NCBI RefSeq assembly: GCF_003641185.1
Contig: NZ_CP032757.1
Location: forward strand, 2,046,001-2,110,000
DNA length: 64,000 nt
Direction: 5' to 3'
From: Lactiplantibacillus pentosus
GTDB lineage: Bacteria; Bacillota; Bacilli; Lactobacillales; Lactobacillaceae
In this document: positions 19,066-28,810 of the stretch, piece by piece
How the letters are laid out: the number at the start of each line of letters is the position of its first letter
How positions within the stretch are numbered: the stretch's first letter is position 1
Notes under the pieces: model-generated
Told to the model about the DNA's origin: nothing
Seen by the model: only the letters and a program-made list of their open reading frames with translations
The model's database searches: none
Program-made: the position numbers and the translations under genes

Positions 19066-20208
19066 TTAAACACCGCGTAACTTATCGAAGAGTGAACTCT
19101 TGCCGTTACCAGCGACCGTTTTACCGCTGGCTTTGGCAAAACTCTTCAACGCTTCTTTTTGGCCTTTGTTCAAATGGCTAGGTGTTTCAATATTGACCGT
19201 GACACGTTCGTCACCGTTCCCATTACCACGTAAGCGTGGCGCACCCTTGCCACGAAGCCGGAAAGTCGTTCCCGTCTGAGTTCCAGCCGGAATCTTCAAC
19301 TTAACGTCACCGTGAACCGTCTTGACTTGAACTTCATCACCCAAGGCCGCTTGAACAAAGTCGATTGGCAACTTGAAGTAGATGGTCGCGCCATCCCGTT
19401 CAAAGTCCTTGCTAGGTTCAACTCTAAAGATGATGAACAGATCCCCGTAAGGACCACCGTTTGTCCCGGCTTCACCTTGGTTTTGAAGACGCATCTGTTG
19501 GCCTTCTTCAACCCCGGCTGGGACCGTCACTTTGATGGAATGGCTTTGTTCAGTATGGCCAGTCCCACCACAAGTGGCACACTTGTCCTTGATTTCCTTA
19601 CCAGTCCCATGACAAACGTCACAGACTTGTTGGCTCATCATCCGACCAAGTGGGGTATTCGTCTGAACTTGAATGTACCCAGCACCATGACACTTCGAAC
19701 AAGTTACTGGCGAAGTCCCTGGCTTAGCACCAGTACCTTCACAAGTCTTACATTGTTCTTCGCGATTATAAGTGATCGTGGTCTTCTTGCCGAAGATGGC
19801 ATCTTCAAACTTCAGTGACATCTCATATTGTAAGTCGCGTCCCTGTTGCGGACCAGCTGGATTAGCTCGCCGTGAGCCACCAGCACCGCCACCGAAAAAC
19901 GAACTGAAAATATCTTCGAAGCCACCGCCACCGAAGCCGCCAAAGTCTTGGCCACCAAACCCACCGGCACCACCGCCGAAGCCTTGTTGGCCACCAGTTG
20001 ACCCAAATTGATCATACTGAGCCCGTTTTTGGGCGTCACCGAGTGTTTCGTACGCTTCGTTAACTGCTTTGAATTTTTCTTCCGCACCAGGTTCATGGTT
20101 CAAATCAGGATGGTACTTCTTCGAAAGCTTCCGATACGCTTTCTTGATTTCGTCCTGACTGGCATCCTTTTCAACACCCAGAACCTTATATAAGTCTTGC
20201 TCTGCCAT
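19066..20208 (-). CDS. dnaJ: Chaperone protein DnaJ
   Basis: A 380-residue type I Hsp40 that delivers unfolded proteins to DnaK and stimulates its ATPase. J domain with the HPD tripeptide at residues 33-35, a Gly/Phe-rich linker (about 75-115), four CxxCxGxG zinc-binding repeats ([32 protein letters not shown]) and two beta-rich C-terminal domains. Last gene of the hrcA operon, separated from dnaK by a strong hairpin. Confidence 0.98.
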   Translation of the reverse strand: MAEQDLYKVLGVEKDASQDEIKKAYRKLSKKYHPDLNHEPGAEEKFKAVNEAYETLGDAQKRAQYDQFGSTGGQQGFGGGAGGFGGQDFGGFGGGGFEDIFSSFFGGGAGGSRRANPAGPQQGRDLQYEMSLKFEDAIFGKKTTITYNREEQCKTCEGTGAKPGTSPVTCSKCHGAGYIQVQTNTPLGRMMSQQVCDVCHGTGKEIKDKCATCGGTGHTEQSHSIKVTVPAGVEEGQQMRLQNQGEAGTNGGPYGDLFIIFRVEPSKDFERDGATIYFKLPIDFVQAALGDEVQVKTVHGDVKLKIPAGTQTGTTFRLRGKGAPRLRGNGNGDERVTVNIETPSHLNKGQKEALKSFAKASGKTVAGNGKSSLFDKLRGV

Positions 20209-20264
20209 TGTAACCTCCTAATGAACCTTAAATTAAGTCTCATTAATACTAGCATATTTGAACT

Positions 20265-20297
20265 AAAAAGGCCAAAGCCACGTGGCCTTGGCCTTTT
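20265..20297 (-). terminator. Intergenic hairpin between dnaK and dnaJ
   Basis: AAAAGGCCAAGGCCACGTGGCTTTGGCCTTTTT on the minus strand is a near-perfect palindrome followed by T's (shown here as arms AAAAGGCCAA and TTGGCCTTTTT). It may partly terminate transcription or stabilise the upstream mRNA. Confidence 0.8.
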
Positions 20298-20309
20298 GTT
20301 CTGACGATT

Positions 20310-22178
20310 TTACTTCTTGTCCTTGTCTTTATCCAAGTCTTCAAAGTCACCGTCAACCGTGTTGTCATCACCGCTCTTGGCTGAATCTGTGTTACCAGCG
20401 GCACTGCCGTCAGCACCAGCTTGACTACCCTGAGCTTCTTGAGCTTGTTGATACAACTTAACGGATAAGTCCTGAACGATCTTGTTCAAATCATCCTTCT
20501 TGGCCTTCATTTCGTCAATGTTGTTATCGTCTTGTGCCTTCTTCAAAGCATCGCGAGCATCTTGTGCCTTCTTAACTTCGTCTTCAGAAACTTTACCTTC
20601 AAGTTCCTTCAAAGTCTTGTCAGTCGTAAAGATCAATTGGTCAACTTCGTTCTTCAAGTCAACTTCTTCTTTACGCTTCTTGTCGGCATCTTCGTTTTCC
20701 TTGGCTTCCTTGACCATTTGATCAATTTCGTCGTCAGAAAGACCCGATGAACTCTTGATGGTAATCTTTTGTTCTTTGTTCGTGCCCATATCCTTAGCAG
20801 AAACGTTCACGATACCGTTCTTATCAATATCGAACTTAACTTCGATTTGAGGAACCCCACGAGGTGCAGCCGGAATATCCGTTAATTGGAACCGACCGAG
20901 TGTCTTGTTGTCAGCAGCCATTGGCCGTTCACCTTGTAAGACATGAATGTCAACAGCTGGTTGGTTATCGGCTGCCGTACTGAAGACTTGGGACTTGCTA
21001 GTTGGAATCGTTGTGTTACGATCGATCAACTTAGTGAAGACCCCACCCATGGTTTCAATACCAAGTGAAAGTGGCGTTACATCAAGTAAAACAACGTCCT
21101 TAACATCACCGGTAATCACGCCACCTTGAACTGCGGCACCTAAAGCGACCGCTTCGTCAGGGTTGATGGAATGGTTAGATTCCTTGCCAGTCCACTTTTC
21201 AACGGCTTCTTGAACGGCTGGAATCCGAGTAGAACCACCATTTAAGATAACAACGTCTAAGTCGCTAGCGGATAAATCAGCATCCTTCAACGCATTTTCA
21301 ACTGGGATCCGTGTCTTTTCAACTAAGTCAGAAGTCAATTCGTTGAATTTGGCACGCGTTAACGTGGTTTCCAAATGCAATGGGCCACTGGCACCAGCGG
21401 AAATGAATGGTAAGCTGATTTGTGCTTCAGAAACCCCAGAGAGGTCCTTCTTCGCTTTTTCAGCAGCATCCTTTAACCGTTGTAAGGCCATCTTGTCTTG
21501 TGACAAGTCGACACCGTTGTCAGCCTTGAAGTTGGCAATTAACCAGTCGATGATCTTTTGGTCAAAGTCGTCACCACCAAGGTGGGTATCACCATTCGTT
21601 GATAACACTTCGAAGACCCCGTCGCCTAATTCCAAGATGGAGACATCAAAGGTCCCACCACCAAGGTCATAAACTAAGATTTTTTCATCTTTGTCGGTCT
21701 TATCCAAACCATATGCCAAAGCAGCGGCAGTTGGTTCGTTAATAATCCGTTCAATGTTTAAACCGGCAATCTTACCAGCATCCTTGGTGGCTTGCCGTTG
21801 CGCATCGTTAAAGTAAGCAGGTACCGTAACGACCGCTTTTTCAACTGTGTCGCCAAGGTAATCTTCAGCAAAGCCCTTGATGTATTGTAAGATCATCGCT
21901 GAAATTTGTTGTGGGGTGTAGTCTTTACCTTCGATAGAAACTTTGTAGCCTGCTTCACCCATGTGACGCTTGATTGAAGCAACCGTATTTGGGTTGGTGA
22001 TCGCTTGCCGCTTAGCAACTTCACCAACTTGAGTTTCGCCATCTTTGAAAGCAACTACTGATGGTACCGTCCGGCCACCTTCAGGAGTCGTGATAATTTT
22101 AGGTTCTGTACCTTCAAGAACCGCTACCGCAGAGTTAGTAGTCCCGAGGTCAATCCCGATAATTTTATTACTTGCCAT
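20310..22178 (-). CDS. dnaK: Chaperone protein DnaK
   Basis: A 622-residue Hsp70. The ATPase domain opens with [11 protein letters not shown] and has the [10 protein letters not shown] and [11 protein letters not shown] signatures; the linker [16 protein letters not shown] leads to the substrate-binding domain, and the tail is rich in Gln, Ala and Asp/Lys as usual. As in other Gram-positive DnaK proteins the ATPase domain is slightly shorter than in Gram-negatives. Starts 40 bases after grpE. Confidence 0.99.
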   Translation of the reverse strand: MASNKIIGIDLGTTNSAVAVLEGTEPKIITTPEGGRTVPSVVAFKDGETQVGEVAKRQAITNPNTVASIKRHMGEAGYKVSIEGKDYTPQQISAMILQYIKGFAEDYLGDTVEKAVVTVPAYFNDAQRQATKDAGKIAGLNIERIINEPTAAALAYGLDKTDKDEKILVYDLGGGTFDVSILELGDGVFEVLSTNGDTHLGGDDFDQKIIDWLIANFKADNGVDLSQDKMALQRLKDAAEKAKKDLSGVSEAQISLPFISAGASGPLHLETTLTRAKFNELTSDLVEKTRIPVENALKDADLSASDLDVVILNGGSTRIPAVQEAVEKWTGKESNHSINPDEAVALGAAVQGGVITGDVKDVVLLDVTPLSLGIETMGGVFTKLIDRNTTIPTSKSQVFSTAADNQPAVDIHVLQGERPMAADNKTLGRFQLTDIPAAPRGVPQIEVKFDIDKNGIVNVSAKDMGTNKEQKITIKSSSGLSDDEIDQMVKEAKENEDADKKRKEEVDLKNEVDQLIFTTDKTLKELEGKVSEDEVKKAQDARDALKKAQDDNNIDEMKAKKDDLNKIVQDLSVKLYQQAQEAQGSQAGADGSAAGNTDSAKSGDDNTVDGDFEDLDKDKDKK

Positions 22179-22218
22179 AAATTAACAAACCTCTTTTAAA
22201 TTAGTTTTATTTTTTGAT

Positions 22219-22851
22219 TTATTGTGCCACAACGACCATCGCTGGACGGAGGGTCCGATCTTTCAACAGGTAACCCCGTTGTAAGACTTGAACCACCGTA
22301 TCAGCTGGGTGATCATCATCGACCGGCACTGTTTGAACAGCTTGGTGAACGTTTGGATCAAACTTTTCACCCGCAGCCGCAACTTCAGTGACCCCATGTT
22401 TCTTCAAAGCATCTTGTAGATGACCATAGACCATCTCAACACCCTTCTTCAACTGTTGGGCCGCTTCATCGTCCGCTTCAGTTGCCAACGCCCGTTCCAG
22501 ATTATCTAGAACGGGTAAAACGTCTTTTGCGAGAGCCTGACCGTCATACTTGAGCAACGCCGCTTGTTCTTTCTTGTTGCGGTTTTGCATGTTAACGATT
22601 TCGGCCTGTGCGCGTAGTAATTGATCGTCTTTATCAGCTAACTGCGCTTTTAAATCAGCAATTTGCTGCGCTTGTGGGTCAACTTGAGTGGCTTTTGCAG
22701 TTTGCTCGGCTTGCTCAGTTGCACTCGTTGCTGCCTTTGCAGTTTCACTGGCAGTTGAAGTTGTCGCTGAATCAGTGGACGTCGACTGAGTCTCCTCAGA
22801 CGTCGCACGCGTTGATTTTTTTGCCAATGTTTTCATCTCCCTGTCCGTCAC
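22219..22851 (-). CDS. grpE: Nucleotide exchange factor GrpE
   Basis: A protein of about 200 residues that releases ADP from DnaK. A long Ser/Thr/Ala-rich disordered N-terminus is followed by a coiled coil (residues about 65-105) and the beta-domain ending in [12 protein letters not shown]. The start is not certain: the frame opens with a GTG (22851) that overlaps the hrcA stop, has an ATG at 22836, and a TTG at 22827 that is the only one with a well-spaced GGGAG and gives the familiar MAKK beginning. Confidence 0.95.
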   Translation of the reverse strand: MTDREMKTLAKKSTRATSEETQSTSTDSATTSTASETAKAATSATEQAEQTAKATQVDPQAQQIADLKAQLADKDDQLLRAQAEIVNMQNRNKKEQAALLKYDGQALAKDVLPVLDNLERALATEADDEAAQQLKKGVEMVYGHLQDALKKHGVTEVAAAGEKFDPNVHQAVQTVPVDDDHPADTVVQVLQRGYLLKDRTLRPAMVVVAQ

Positions 22852-23891
22852 TCGTCAAAGTACCGGTAGTAATCTAATAATTTGCGGGCCAGTTCACGCT
22901 GGAACGCGCCCATCAGTCCAATCATCCGCGAGTACGGCATTGCAGTCGGTCCAAGCAGTGCAATGACCCCTTGACCGTGCTGATCAACATCGTAAGTCGC
23001 CGTGATTAAACTGTAGTTCTTCAGCAAATCGTTGGTGATCTCATTACCGATACGCACTTGAATGTGCTGACCAGGTGGGCCAATCACATTAGCTAAGCGA
23101 TCTGTTTGATCCAGTAACGAGTACAATGACCTTAATTCCTTAGGGCTCTGCTGGTCGGTATAGTTGAATAGATTCAACTTACCGCCAACATAGAAGCGCT
23201 CAGAAGCTGCCTTGGACAACACACTGCCAAAGATATCTAAGAACCCATCTGGATCTTGCAAGTACTGTGCAAGCTTCATTGGAATCTCATGATTCAATTG
23301 ACGGAGGACGTCTTGTAACGGCAGGCCAACCAGTTGATCATCGATAAAGCGAACGACTGGCTCGAGCTCGTCTCCCGAAATATCATTAGGAATCGTAAAC
23401 GTCTGGTTCTCGACATCACCGTTATTCGTCACCAGAATAGCCATGACCTGGTGATTACCTAATGGCACCAATCGAAATCCACTTAAGCGACTGTCCTTTA
23501 ACTCTGGTCGCAACGTAAAAGTCGTGTAACTCGTGAGCTGTGATAAAATATCCGCTGACTGAGCCACGATTTCATCAATCTTATGAAACTCGCCACCTAG
23601 CGAATGTTGAATCACCTTCAAGTCTTGGCTATCAACCTTTTCGGGTTTCAAAATATGATCAACATAGTAGCGATACCCTTTGATCGATGGAATCCGACCT
23701 GAAGACAAATGCGTTTTGACGATTAACCCTAAGTCTTCCAAATGCGCCATTTCATTACGAATCGTTGCCGAACTGACCTTCATCGGTAGTTCTTGAACCA
23801 ACGTTTTGGAGCCGACTGGATTACCGCCCTCGGTATAGTCACGGACAATTGCCGTTAAAATTAGGCTTTGTCGTTCAGTTAACGTGATCAT
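22848..23891 (-). CDS. hrcA: Heat-inducible transcription repressor HrcA
   Basis: A 347-residue repressor that binds CIRCE elements. The N-terminal winged helix ([18 protein letters not shown], then SSATIRNEM near residue 42) is the DNA-binding part; the GAF-like middle and the C-terminal region with [14 protein letters not shown] are typical. HrcA needs GroEL to stay active, so free GroEL reports on folding stress. A GTG just before the ATG is a possible alternative start. It is the first gene of its own operon and is preceded by a CIRCE box 10 bases upstream. Confidence 0.98.
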   Translation of the reverse strand: MITLTERQSLILTAIVRDYTEGGNPVGSKTLVQELPMKVSSATIRNEMAHLEDLGLIVKTHLSSGRIPSIKGYRYYVDHILKPEKVDSQDLKVIQHSLGGEFHKIDEIVAQSADILSQLTSYTTFTLRPELKDSRLSGFRLVPLGNHQVMAILVTNNGDVENQTFTIPNDISGDELEPVVRFIDDQLVGLPLQDVLRQLNHEIPMKLAQYLQDPDGFLDIFGSVLSKAASERFYVGGKLNLFNYTDQQSPKELRSLYSLLDQTDRLANVIGPPGQHIQVRIGNEITNDLLKNYSLITATYDVDQHGQGVIALLGPTAMPYSRMIGLMGAFQRELARKLLDYYRYFDE

Positions 23892-23900
23892 CACCTCTTT

Positions 23901-23927
23901 TTAGCACTTAACTTAATGGAGTGCTAA
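23901..23927 (-). promoter_or_regulatory. CIRCE operator 1
   Basis: TTAGCACTT, 9 bases, GAGTGCTAA: one mismatch to the consensus inverted repeat. It lies between the promoter and the hrcA start, in the leader, where HrcA binding blocks transcription. Confidence 0.95.
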
Positions 23928-23937
23928 CACAATTACT

Positions 23938-23966
23938 AATATAACAACCCCCCCGACGAAAGTCAA
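23938..23966 (-). promoter_or_regulatory. hrcA operon promoter
   Basis: On the minus strand TTGACT (23961-23966), a 17-base spacer and TATATT (23938-23943). The start point would fall at the edge of CIRCE operator 1. Confidence 0.85.
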
Positions 23967-24055
23967 GGAAAGACAAAGTATTTCTGGAAAAGAATGTCAC
24001 TGATTTCATTTCAGAAACCATTGCCATGTAAAGGCTGGCTTCACCTTGATCAGCT

Positions 24056-24082
24056 TTAGCACTCCTAACCTTCGAGTGCTAA
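24056..24082 (-). promoter_or_regulatory. CIRCE operator 2
   Basis: TTAGCACTC, 9 bases, GAGTGCTAA: a perfect consensus CIRCE, 90 bases upstream of the -35 box. Together with operator 1 it could allow looping by HrcA. Except for the aldB terminator, the remaining bases to 24315 hold nothing I recognise. Confidence 0.95.
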
Positions 24083-24243
24083 TATACACCCTTTAATTAG
24101 GCAATGCAAGTGGGATGCCTGTATCGTGTTTGTTAGTTTGTCAGGCCCGAGTTGATGGTCTTAAACGCACCGCTTGTCTCGGTCGTTCAAGCCTTGTCAG
24201 CAATTTTAAATTAGCAAGCCAACCTTCAAACAAAGCGCCAACT

Positions 24244-24278
24244 AAAAAACTCCCAGAAATTATTCGTTTCCGAGAGTT
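24244..24278 (-). terminator. aldB terminator
   Basis: Minus-strand arms AACTCTCGGAAA and TTTCTGGGAGTT (one mismatch), then TTTTTAG, 36 bases after the aldB stop. Confidence 0.8.
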
Positions 24279-24314
24279 GAGCTTGATTTCAACCAAGCGC
24301 CGTCGTTGACTAAT

Positions 24315-25028
24315 CTAGCGTTCCGCCTTATTGATGGCGTGGTCGATCGTTTCATTATCAAATTGTTCTTGCAGATAAGCTTCATTATCAATTGGCAAGT
24401 GCACGTGGAAATCAGCAAAATGTTGCACTTTCAACGTCGCTTGCGCAATTTCAAAGCCCAGTAAGTGGCCGCCTAATTGGTGATCAGCACTGAGAAAATG
24501 CAAATGGAAGCCACCTACCGTCGCACCCTGGAACAAGTGTGGTGCATAGTAGCCAATGATCGTGCCATCGACGTTTTCACCGGTAAATTCTGGTTGGGTC
24601 GCCGTTGCTTCAACCAATGTCTTGTAAGGTGGCTCCTGCCGTGGCGCAACCCGGGTCTTGACCTTAGCAAACGTCCCATCAACACGAATCGCGGCAAACA
24701 CGTTGGTCAACCGGTAATCACGAATCACTTGTTGTTCAAAGTCAGCTTGCTTCAGGTCAGCAAGTTGTGCACTGATCGTTGGCTTTTCAAAGTGCACCGA
24801 TGCAAATGGCAAGGTCTCATCAGCCGCAATCTCGCGGATCTGACCGTCTTCACGCGCCTGATAAGCATGGCCATCCAAAATAATGACCTCTCCGTTCAAC
24901 CCGTCCAACGTCCCGATGCCCGTGTCTCCATGCGTTAAGAGTTCACCAGCCGTAATCGTGCCATCAAATAAACCAGGAACGAGTAAACCGAGTGTGCCGT
25001 GTTGAAAAATTGTGCTTGTATCCATCAT
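24315..25028 (-). CDS. aldB: Alpha-acetolactate decarboxylase
   Basis: A 237-residue enzyme that turns alpha-acetolactate into acetoin, diverting pyruvate into a neutral product. LLTHGDTGIGTLDGLNGEV near residue 30 and the metal-binding HLHFLSADHQLGGHLL near residue 176, with its His triad, are characteristic; a conserved Glu-containing ATATQPEF region precedes it. The ATG is one base from the ribF stop, with GGAGG before it, so it is cotranscribed with truB and ribF, an unusual partnership for a fermentation enzyme. Confidence 0.95.
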   Translation of the reverse strand: MMDTSTIFQHGTLGLLVPGLFDGTITAGELLTHGDTGIGTLDGLNGEVIILDGHAYQAREDGQIREIAADETLPFASVHFEKPTISAQLADLKQADFEQQVIRDYRLTNVFAAIRVDGTFAKVKTRVAPRQEPPYKTLVEATATQPEFTGENVDGTIIGYYAPHLFQGATVGGFHLHFLSADHQLGGHLLGFEIAQATLKVQHFADFHVHLPIDNEAYLQEQFDNETIDHAINKAER

Positions 25029-26027
25029 CTATGCCTCCAATGAATTTGATTGTGCTGTCACTTGTAACCGTGGTGTTGCTTGGAATGGGTGTGCTTCGTA
25101 ATAATCACGCGTCGCTTGTTCGTCATGTTTTAACTGCTCGACAAGCGCATCCGCGCCGGAAAATTTGATTTCCCCGCGCATTCGGTGACCCCACCGAATG
25201 GTCAAATGCTGACCGTATAAGTCACCATGAAAATCGAGCAAATAAATTTCAACGGTAATCGGCCGATGATCGCCGAACGTGACGTTGCGCCCAACTGAGG
25301 CCATCCCCATCACCCATTGACTGCCCGTTTTGACCATCGTGGCATAAATGCCGATTCCAGGCACTCTAGTATTCGAATCATGCGCCACATTGGCGGTGGG
25401 AAATCCAAGCGTCCGCCCGCGCGCTTCACCATGGACGACCTCACCGGCAGTTTCATATTGATAGCCTAATAAACGGTTGGCGACGTCAATTTGGCCGTCA
25501 TCCAATGCCTGTCGAATGCGTGTAGAGCTGATTTTTTCAGCATCCAATTCCGCTTTGGGCACTTCGATAATGTTAAACCGGTCGCGGCCATAGTCGTTGA
25601 GCCGCTGCATATTCGCGATATCAGCCGGACCATACGTGTAATCAAAGCCTGCGACGACGGTGGTGGCGTGTAGCCCCACAATCAGCTGATCGACGAACGT
25701 TTGCGGTGGCATGGCACCGACCGTTGCATCAAAATGCAGCACGTATAAAATGTCGACGCCCAGTTCAGCCATCAGCGTGGTCTTTTGGTCGATCGTGGTC
25801 AAATATCGCACCTGTTGCGGATCCGTGTGCTGAAAAACGACCGAGGGATGCTGGTCAAACGTCATCACTGCGAGCTTGGCCCCCTGAGTTTGGGCGGCTT
25901 GACGCGCAGTTGCGACAACTTGTTGATGTCCGCGGTGAACGCCGTCAAAAAAACCGAGCGCCAAGACAATTGGCCCAGCGGGAATTTGGCTCGCCGCCAC
26001 GGGGTACTTTAAATTAATCACCTGCAT
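25029..26027 (-). CDS. ribF: Bifunctional riboflavin kinase/FAD synthetase
   Basis: A 332-residue enzyme making FMN from riboflavin and FAD from FMN. The N-terminal nucleotidyltransferase has ALGFFDGVHRGHQ near residue 28 and the SSTRIRQAL motif near residue 165; the C-terminal flavokinase domain has RGRTLGFPTANV near 206 and the catalytic Glu of TVEIYLLDF. It follows truB by 12 bases, as in many Gram-positive genomes. Confidence 0.97.
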   Translation of the reverse strand: MQVINLKYPVAASQIPAGPIVLALGFFDGVHRGHQQVVATARQAAQTQGAKLAVMTFDQHPSVVFQHTDPQQVRYLTTIDQKTTLMAELGVDILYVLHFDATVGAMPPQTFVDQLIVGLHATTVVAGFDYTYGPADIANMQRLNDYGRDRFNIIEVPKAELDAEKISSTRIRQALDDGQIDVANRLLGYQYETAGEVVHGEARGRTLGFPTANVAHDSNTRVPGIGIYATMVKTGSQWVMGMASVGRNVTFGDHRPITVEIYLLDFHGDLYGQHLTIRWGHRMRGEIKFSGADALVEQLKHDEQATRDYYEAHPFQATPRLQVTAQSNSLEA

Positions 26028-26039
26028 GACAAAAACTCC

Positions 26040-26963
26040 TTAATTGACCGCAAACATTTTAAACGGCTTGTACCGCTGTTCGTCCGGTCGATAACTATAT
26101 AGACATTTTAGGCTGTTTTGGTAAACTAACGCAACCATCGTGTTCGCATCTGGTGCGGATTGTTGCCCCTCAGCGGCTGAAATTGGGGCACCGTTCTTCA
26201 CGCGCTGCCACTGTTCATCAGTCAAAGTCACCCGTGGGTATTGACTGAGTGCTTTGTCGATAGGTGCTAGCAATTCGCCAGCTGTCCCGGCATCTGCATG
26301 CGCCGCAATTTCTTCAAAAGTCACCGTTTCATCAAGGGTAAAACCGCCGCTCTTGAGGCGCGTCAGGTCACTCATGACGGCTGGAACCCCGAGTGCCCGG
26401 CCCACATCAACGGCTAACGTGCGGACGTAGGTGCCTTTACTGCAGGCGACCGTGAAATAAATCGTCTGCGTCTTGGCTTCTGAATCATAAGTTGCCGGCT
26501 GGCGTTGTTTGAAGCTGGTAATCGTCACGTGCCGTTGCGGCCGTTCGACCGTCTCACCATGCCGGGCATAATCATAGAGCCGCCGTCCATTAACTTTGAC
26601 CGCCGAAAACATGGGCGGAATCTGCGTGATGTCACCCGTCATTTGGGCGAGTGTGTCATCGATAGCGGCATCAGAAAACGGGGCATCGACAGCTTGACGA
26701 GCGATTTCATCACCATCTAAGTCTTCAGTCGTTGTGGCGAAGCCCAGTGTAATACTGCCCTGATATTCTTTACCAGAAGCCACTAGAAATTGCACGACCT
26801 TGGTCGCATTCCCGATACAAATCGGCAAGACACCGTCCACATTTGGATCCAGCGTCCCAGAGTGACCAACTTTGCGGGTTTGATACAACCGCCGAATTTT
26901 TGCAACGCAGTCAAAACTAGTCATTCCGCGTGGTTTATATAATGGTAGAATCCCGTTTAACAT
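26040..26963 (-). CDS. truB: tRNA pseudouridine(55) synthase
   Basis: A 307-residue TruB that makes pseudouridine 55 in the T-arm of tRNAs. The catalytic Asp lies in KVGHSGTLDPNVDGVLP near residue 42; GTYVRTLAVDVG near 176 and a C-terminal PUA-like part complete it. GAGGAG lies 6 bases before the ATG at 26963; an in-frame ATG 27 bases earlier is rejected. First gene of a truB-ribF-aldB operon. Confidence 0.96.
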   Translation of the reverse strand: MLNGILPLYKPRGMTSFDCVAKIRRLYQTRKVGHSGTLDPNVDGVLPICIGNATKVVQFLVASGKEYQGSITLGFATTTEDLDGDEIARQAVDAPFSDAAIDDTLAQMTGDITQIPPMFSAVKVNGRRLYDYARHGETVERPQRHVTITSFKQRQPATYDSEAKTQTIYFTVACSKGTYVRTLAVDVGRALGVPAVMSDLTRLKSGGFTLDETVTFEEIAAHADAGTAGELLAPIDKALSQYPRVTLTDEQWQRVKNGAPISAAEGQQSAPDANTMVALVYQNSLKCLYSYRPDEQRYKPFKMFAVN

Positions 26964-27004
26964 AAAAAACTCCTCTAAATAATCGTTCATTTAATCGTTT
27001 CGGT

Positions 27005-27160
27005 CAGATTAATGGTATTTCGTTCTCATCCGGATTAATCACTGTTCTCGCTAAGTCAGCTGCTGACCTGCCATCGCTAATGCGGTCATGGCACCACGAA
27101 AAGCAGATTAATCGACATTTTTCAGTATACCACATCCACCCAATATGTAAGCGGATTAAT
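27005..27160 (-). promoter_or_regulatory. truB promoter with four GATTAAT boxes
   Basis: Minus-strand promoter CTTACA (27146-27151), 16-base spacer, TATACT (27124-27129). Around it, (C)(A/G)GATTAAT occurs four times on the plus strand at 27005, 27031, 27104 and 27152, always in the same orientation. No known operator was recognised. Confidence 0.5.
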
Positions 27161-27231
27161 ACGTGAATTCATCGTATCCACTGATTAGCCTTTACTAGCT
27201 ACTGTCCGACCTAGTTGCTCACTCACCGCAC

Positions 27232-27263
27232 AAAAACCGCGCTGGTTTAGAGCAAGCGCGGTT
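27232..27263 (-). terminator. Terminator downstream of repeat B (end of aro transcript)
   Basis: Minus-strand arms AACCGCGCT (27255-27263) and AGCGCGGTT (27235-27243), then TTTTG. It lies just outside the left end of repeat B, so any aroK read-through would carry the whole repeat. Confidence 0.8.
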
Positions 27264-27298
27264 CTGATGTGATCGATATTATTCATTTAATGGCAATG

Positions 27299-28262
27299 AT
27301 ACATTGTGAGCTGGCACTAAAGATGGTTAAAAGATCCCAATTCTTAAGTTCAAAAGCAGCCAGCTGAGGCCCGCTGGAAACGACTCGAGTTTACGTAAAC
27401 TTTCAGCGATAGAAACGTCCTATACCGGCCTCCAGGCATTTCTGACAACGCTGGAACGCGATGGACACAGATTTAAGCCGAGAACCCACGTCTTAAATAC
27501 TGGTCTTTCACGTTAGCTGCAGTATGGATGAAACGTGTTCGGGTCAGACTGGGACTTCACACTCTGAAAAACACTGAGCATTGTCAGAAATACCTTCCAG
27601 CCTGGATGGTATTCGAAAGGCAGATATGTGTGGACCCAACCTTTTAATGGAATGGTCGTTGACACTTAATAACAGCCATTTTGAGATTCGCCGGTAAGAC
27701 AAGTTTCAGTAATTTTCATTAATATTCAAACTGACTTACCCGTGCTGTAAAACGATGAACCATCAGCATAGCTGAACATTAACGGAACTTTCTTTGTTGA
27801 CGCAACCGTTAAAACCTCAAATTCTACACTAATGGCAATTTTATCGTCTGATTTTTAGCCTAATTTCCATTGAATCAAGTGATAATCTTCAGACTTACTG
27901 GTAAATGAGCACCACAAATTATCATCAATGTTGTTGTTCAAAGTTCGCATGAAGGGCCCGTCTTTTAATATTCAATGGTCAATTGCACCAAGATTAGTGG
28001 CCGTTCATCTGCCATTCGAGCGGTTTCCCGACTGTAGGGGCTGGCTGACAATGCTCAAGGGCGAAATTCTTCTTGTCCGGGCGGGTTTCCCGGGCTAGAA
28101 GAAGACTCGTATTTGAAATTGCGCAGTGGGTTTCTGCGTGAGTTCAAATCGATGTCCGCCCTGTTCCAGCGTTGTCAGCCGGCCCCGGAAGTCGGACTAG
28201 GAAGCGCATCGGCTGACGAACAGTAATCCAACTAAATGGCACGTTTCAACCATCATTCATGA
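27299..28262 (+). repeat. Dispersed foldback repeat, copy B (near full length)
   Basis: About 965 non-coding bases between aroK and the aro terminator. The left end (ATACATTGTGAGCTGG, 27299 onward) is a worn version of the terminal repeat of copy E. Left segments reappear as reverse complements on the right: CTGACAACGCTGGAAC at 27442 against its complement near 28170; ATTCGAAAGGCAGAT at 27611 against the complement near 28010. A small hairpin TTAACGG/CCGTTAA (27779-27811) marks the centre. Stops in every frame, no protein. Confidence 0.85.
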
Positions 28263-28279
28263 CGCACAAGCCGTGATAC

Positions 28280-28807
28280 TTATTCAGCCTGCCGTACCGC
28301 ACGCTGATCGCTGAGCCAATCCTGAATCTGTTCAGCAATTTGCGCGGGCGTCAATTGGTCGGTGGCGATCGTTAAGTCGGCGACATCGGCATATAACGCT
28401 TGGCGACGCCGTTTGAGCGCGAGTAGGCTTGTCTGGTCTAATTGATTGACTAGTGGCCGCCCGGAATCTTGTTGGACCCGCTGAATAATCGTGTCATCAT
28501 TTGCAGTTAACCAAATGACGGGTACCGTACTTTGTTTTAGACTAACCGCATTCATCTCAATCGTCGGTGTACCGCCACCGGTTGAAAGCACCCCGGTTGC
28601 TTGAAGCGCACGCAACAGGGTTTGGTGTTCTAACTGTCGGAAGTAGGCCTCACCCTGTTCAGCAAAAATCGTCGTAATTGGCCGCCCCGCTTGTTGGACG
28701 ATCAAGTCATCCAAATCCGCGTGGGCAGTTGCTAGACTGCGCGCTAGAATCCGGCCGACCGTTGTCTTGCCACTACCCATAAATCCAATTAAAATTGCTT
28801 GCATCAT
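28280..28807 (-). CDS. aroK: Shikimate kinase
   Basis: A 175-residue P-loop kinase phosphorylating shikimate at the 3-hydroxyl with ATP. Walker A is GFMGSGKTT at residues 9-17; DLDDLI near 32 binds shikimate/Mg; the STGGGTP loop near 77 and the lid Arg in QDSGRPLVNQ near 117 are present. GAGGAGG lies 9 bases before the ATG. Last gene of the aromatic operon, 3 bases after tyrA. Confidence 0.95.
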   Translation of the reverse strand: MMQAILIGFMGSGKTTVGRILARSLATAHADLDDLIVQQAGRPITTIFAEQGEAYFRQLEHQTLLRALQATGVLSTGGGTPTIEMNAVSLKQSTVPVIWLTANDDTIIQRVQQDSGRPLVNQLDQTSLLALKRRRQALYADVADLTIATDQLTPAQIAEQIQDWLSDQRAVRQAE

Positions 28808-28810
28808 TAA

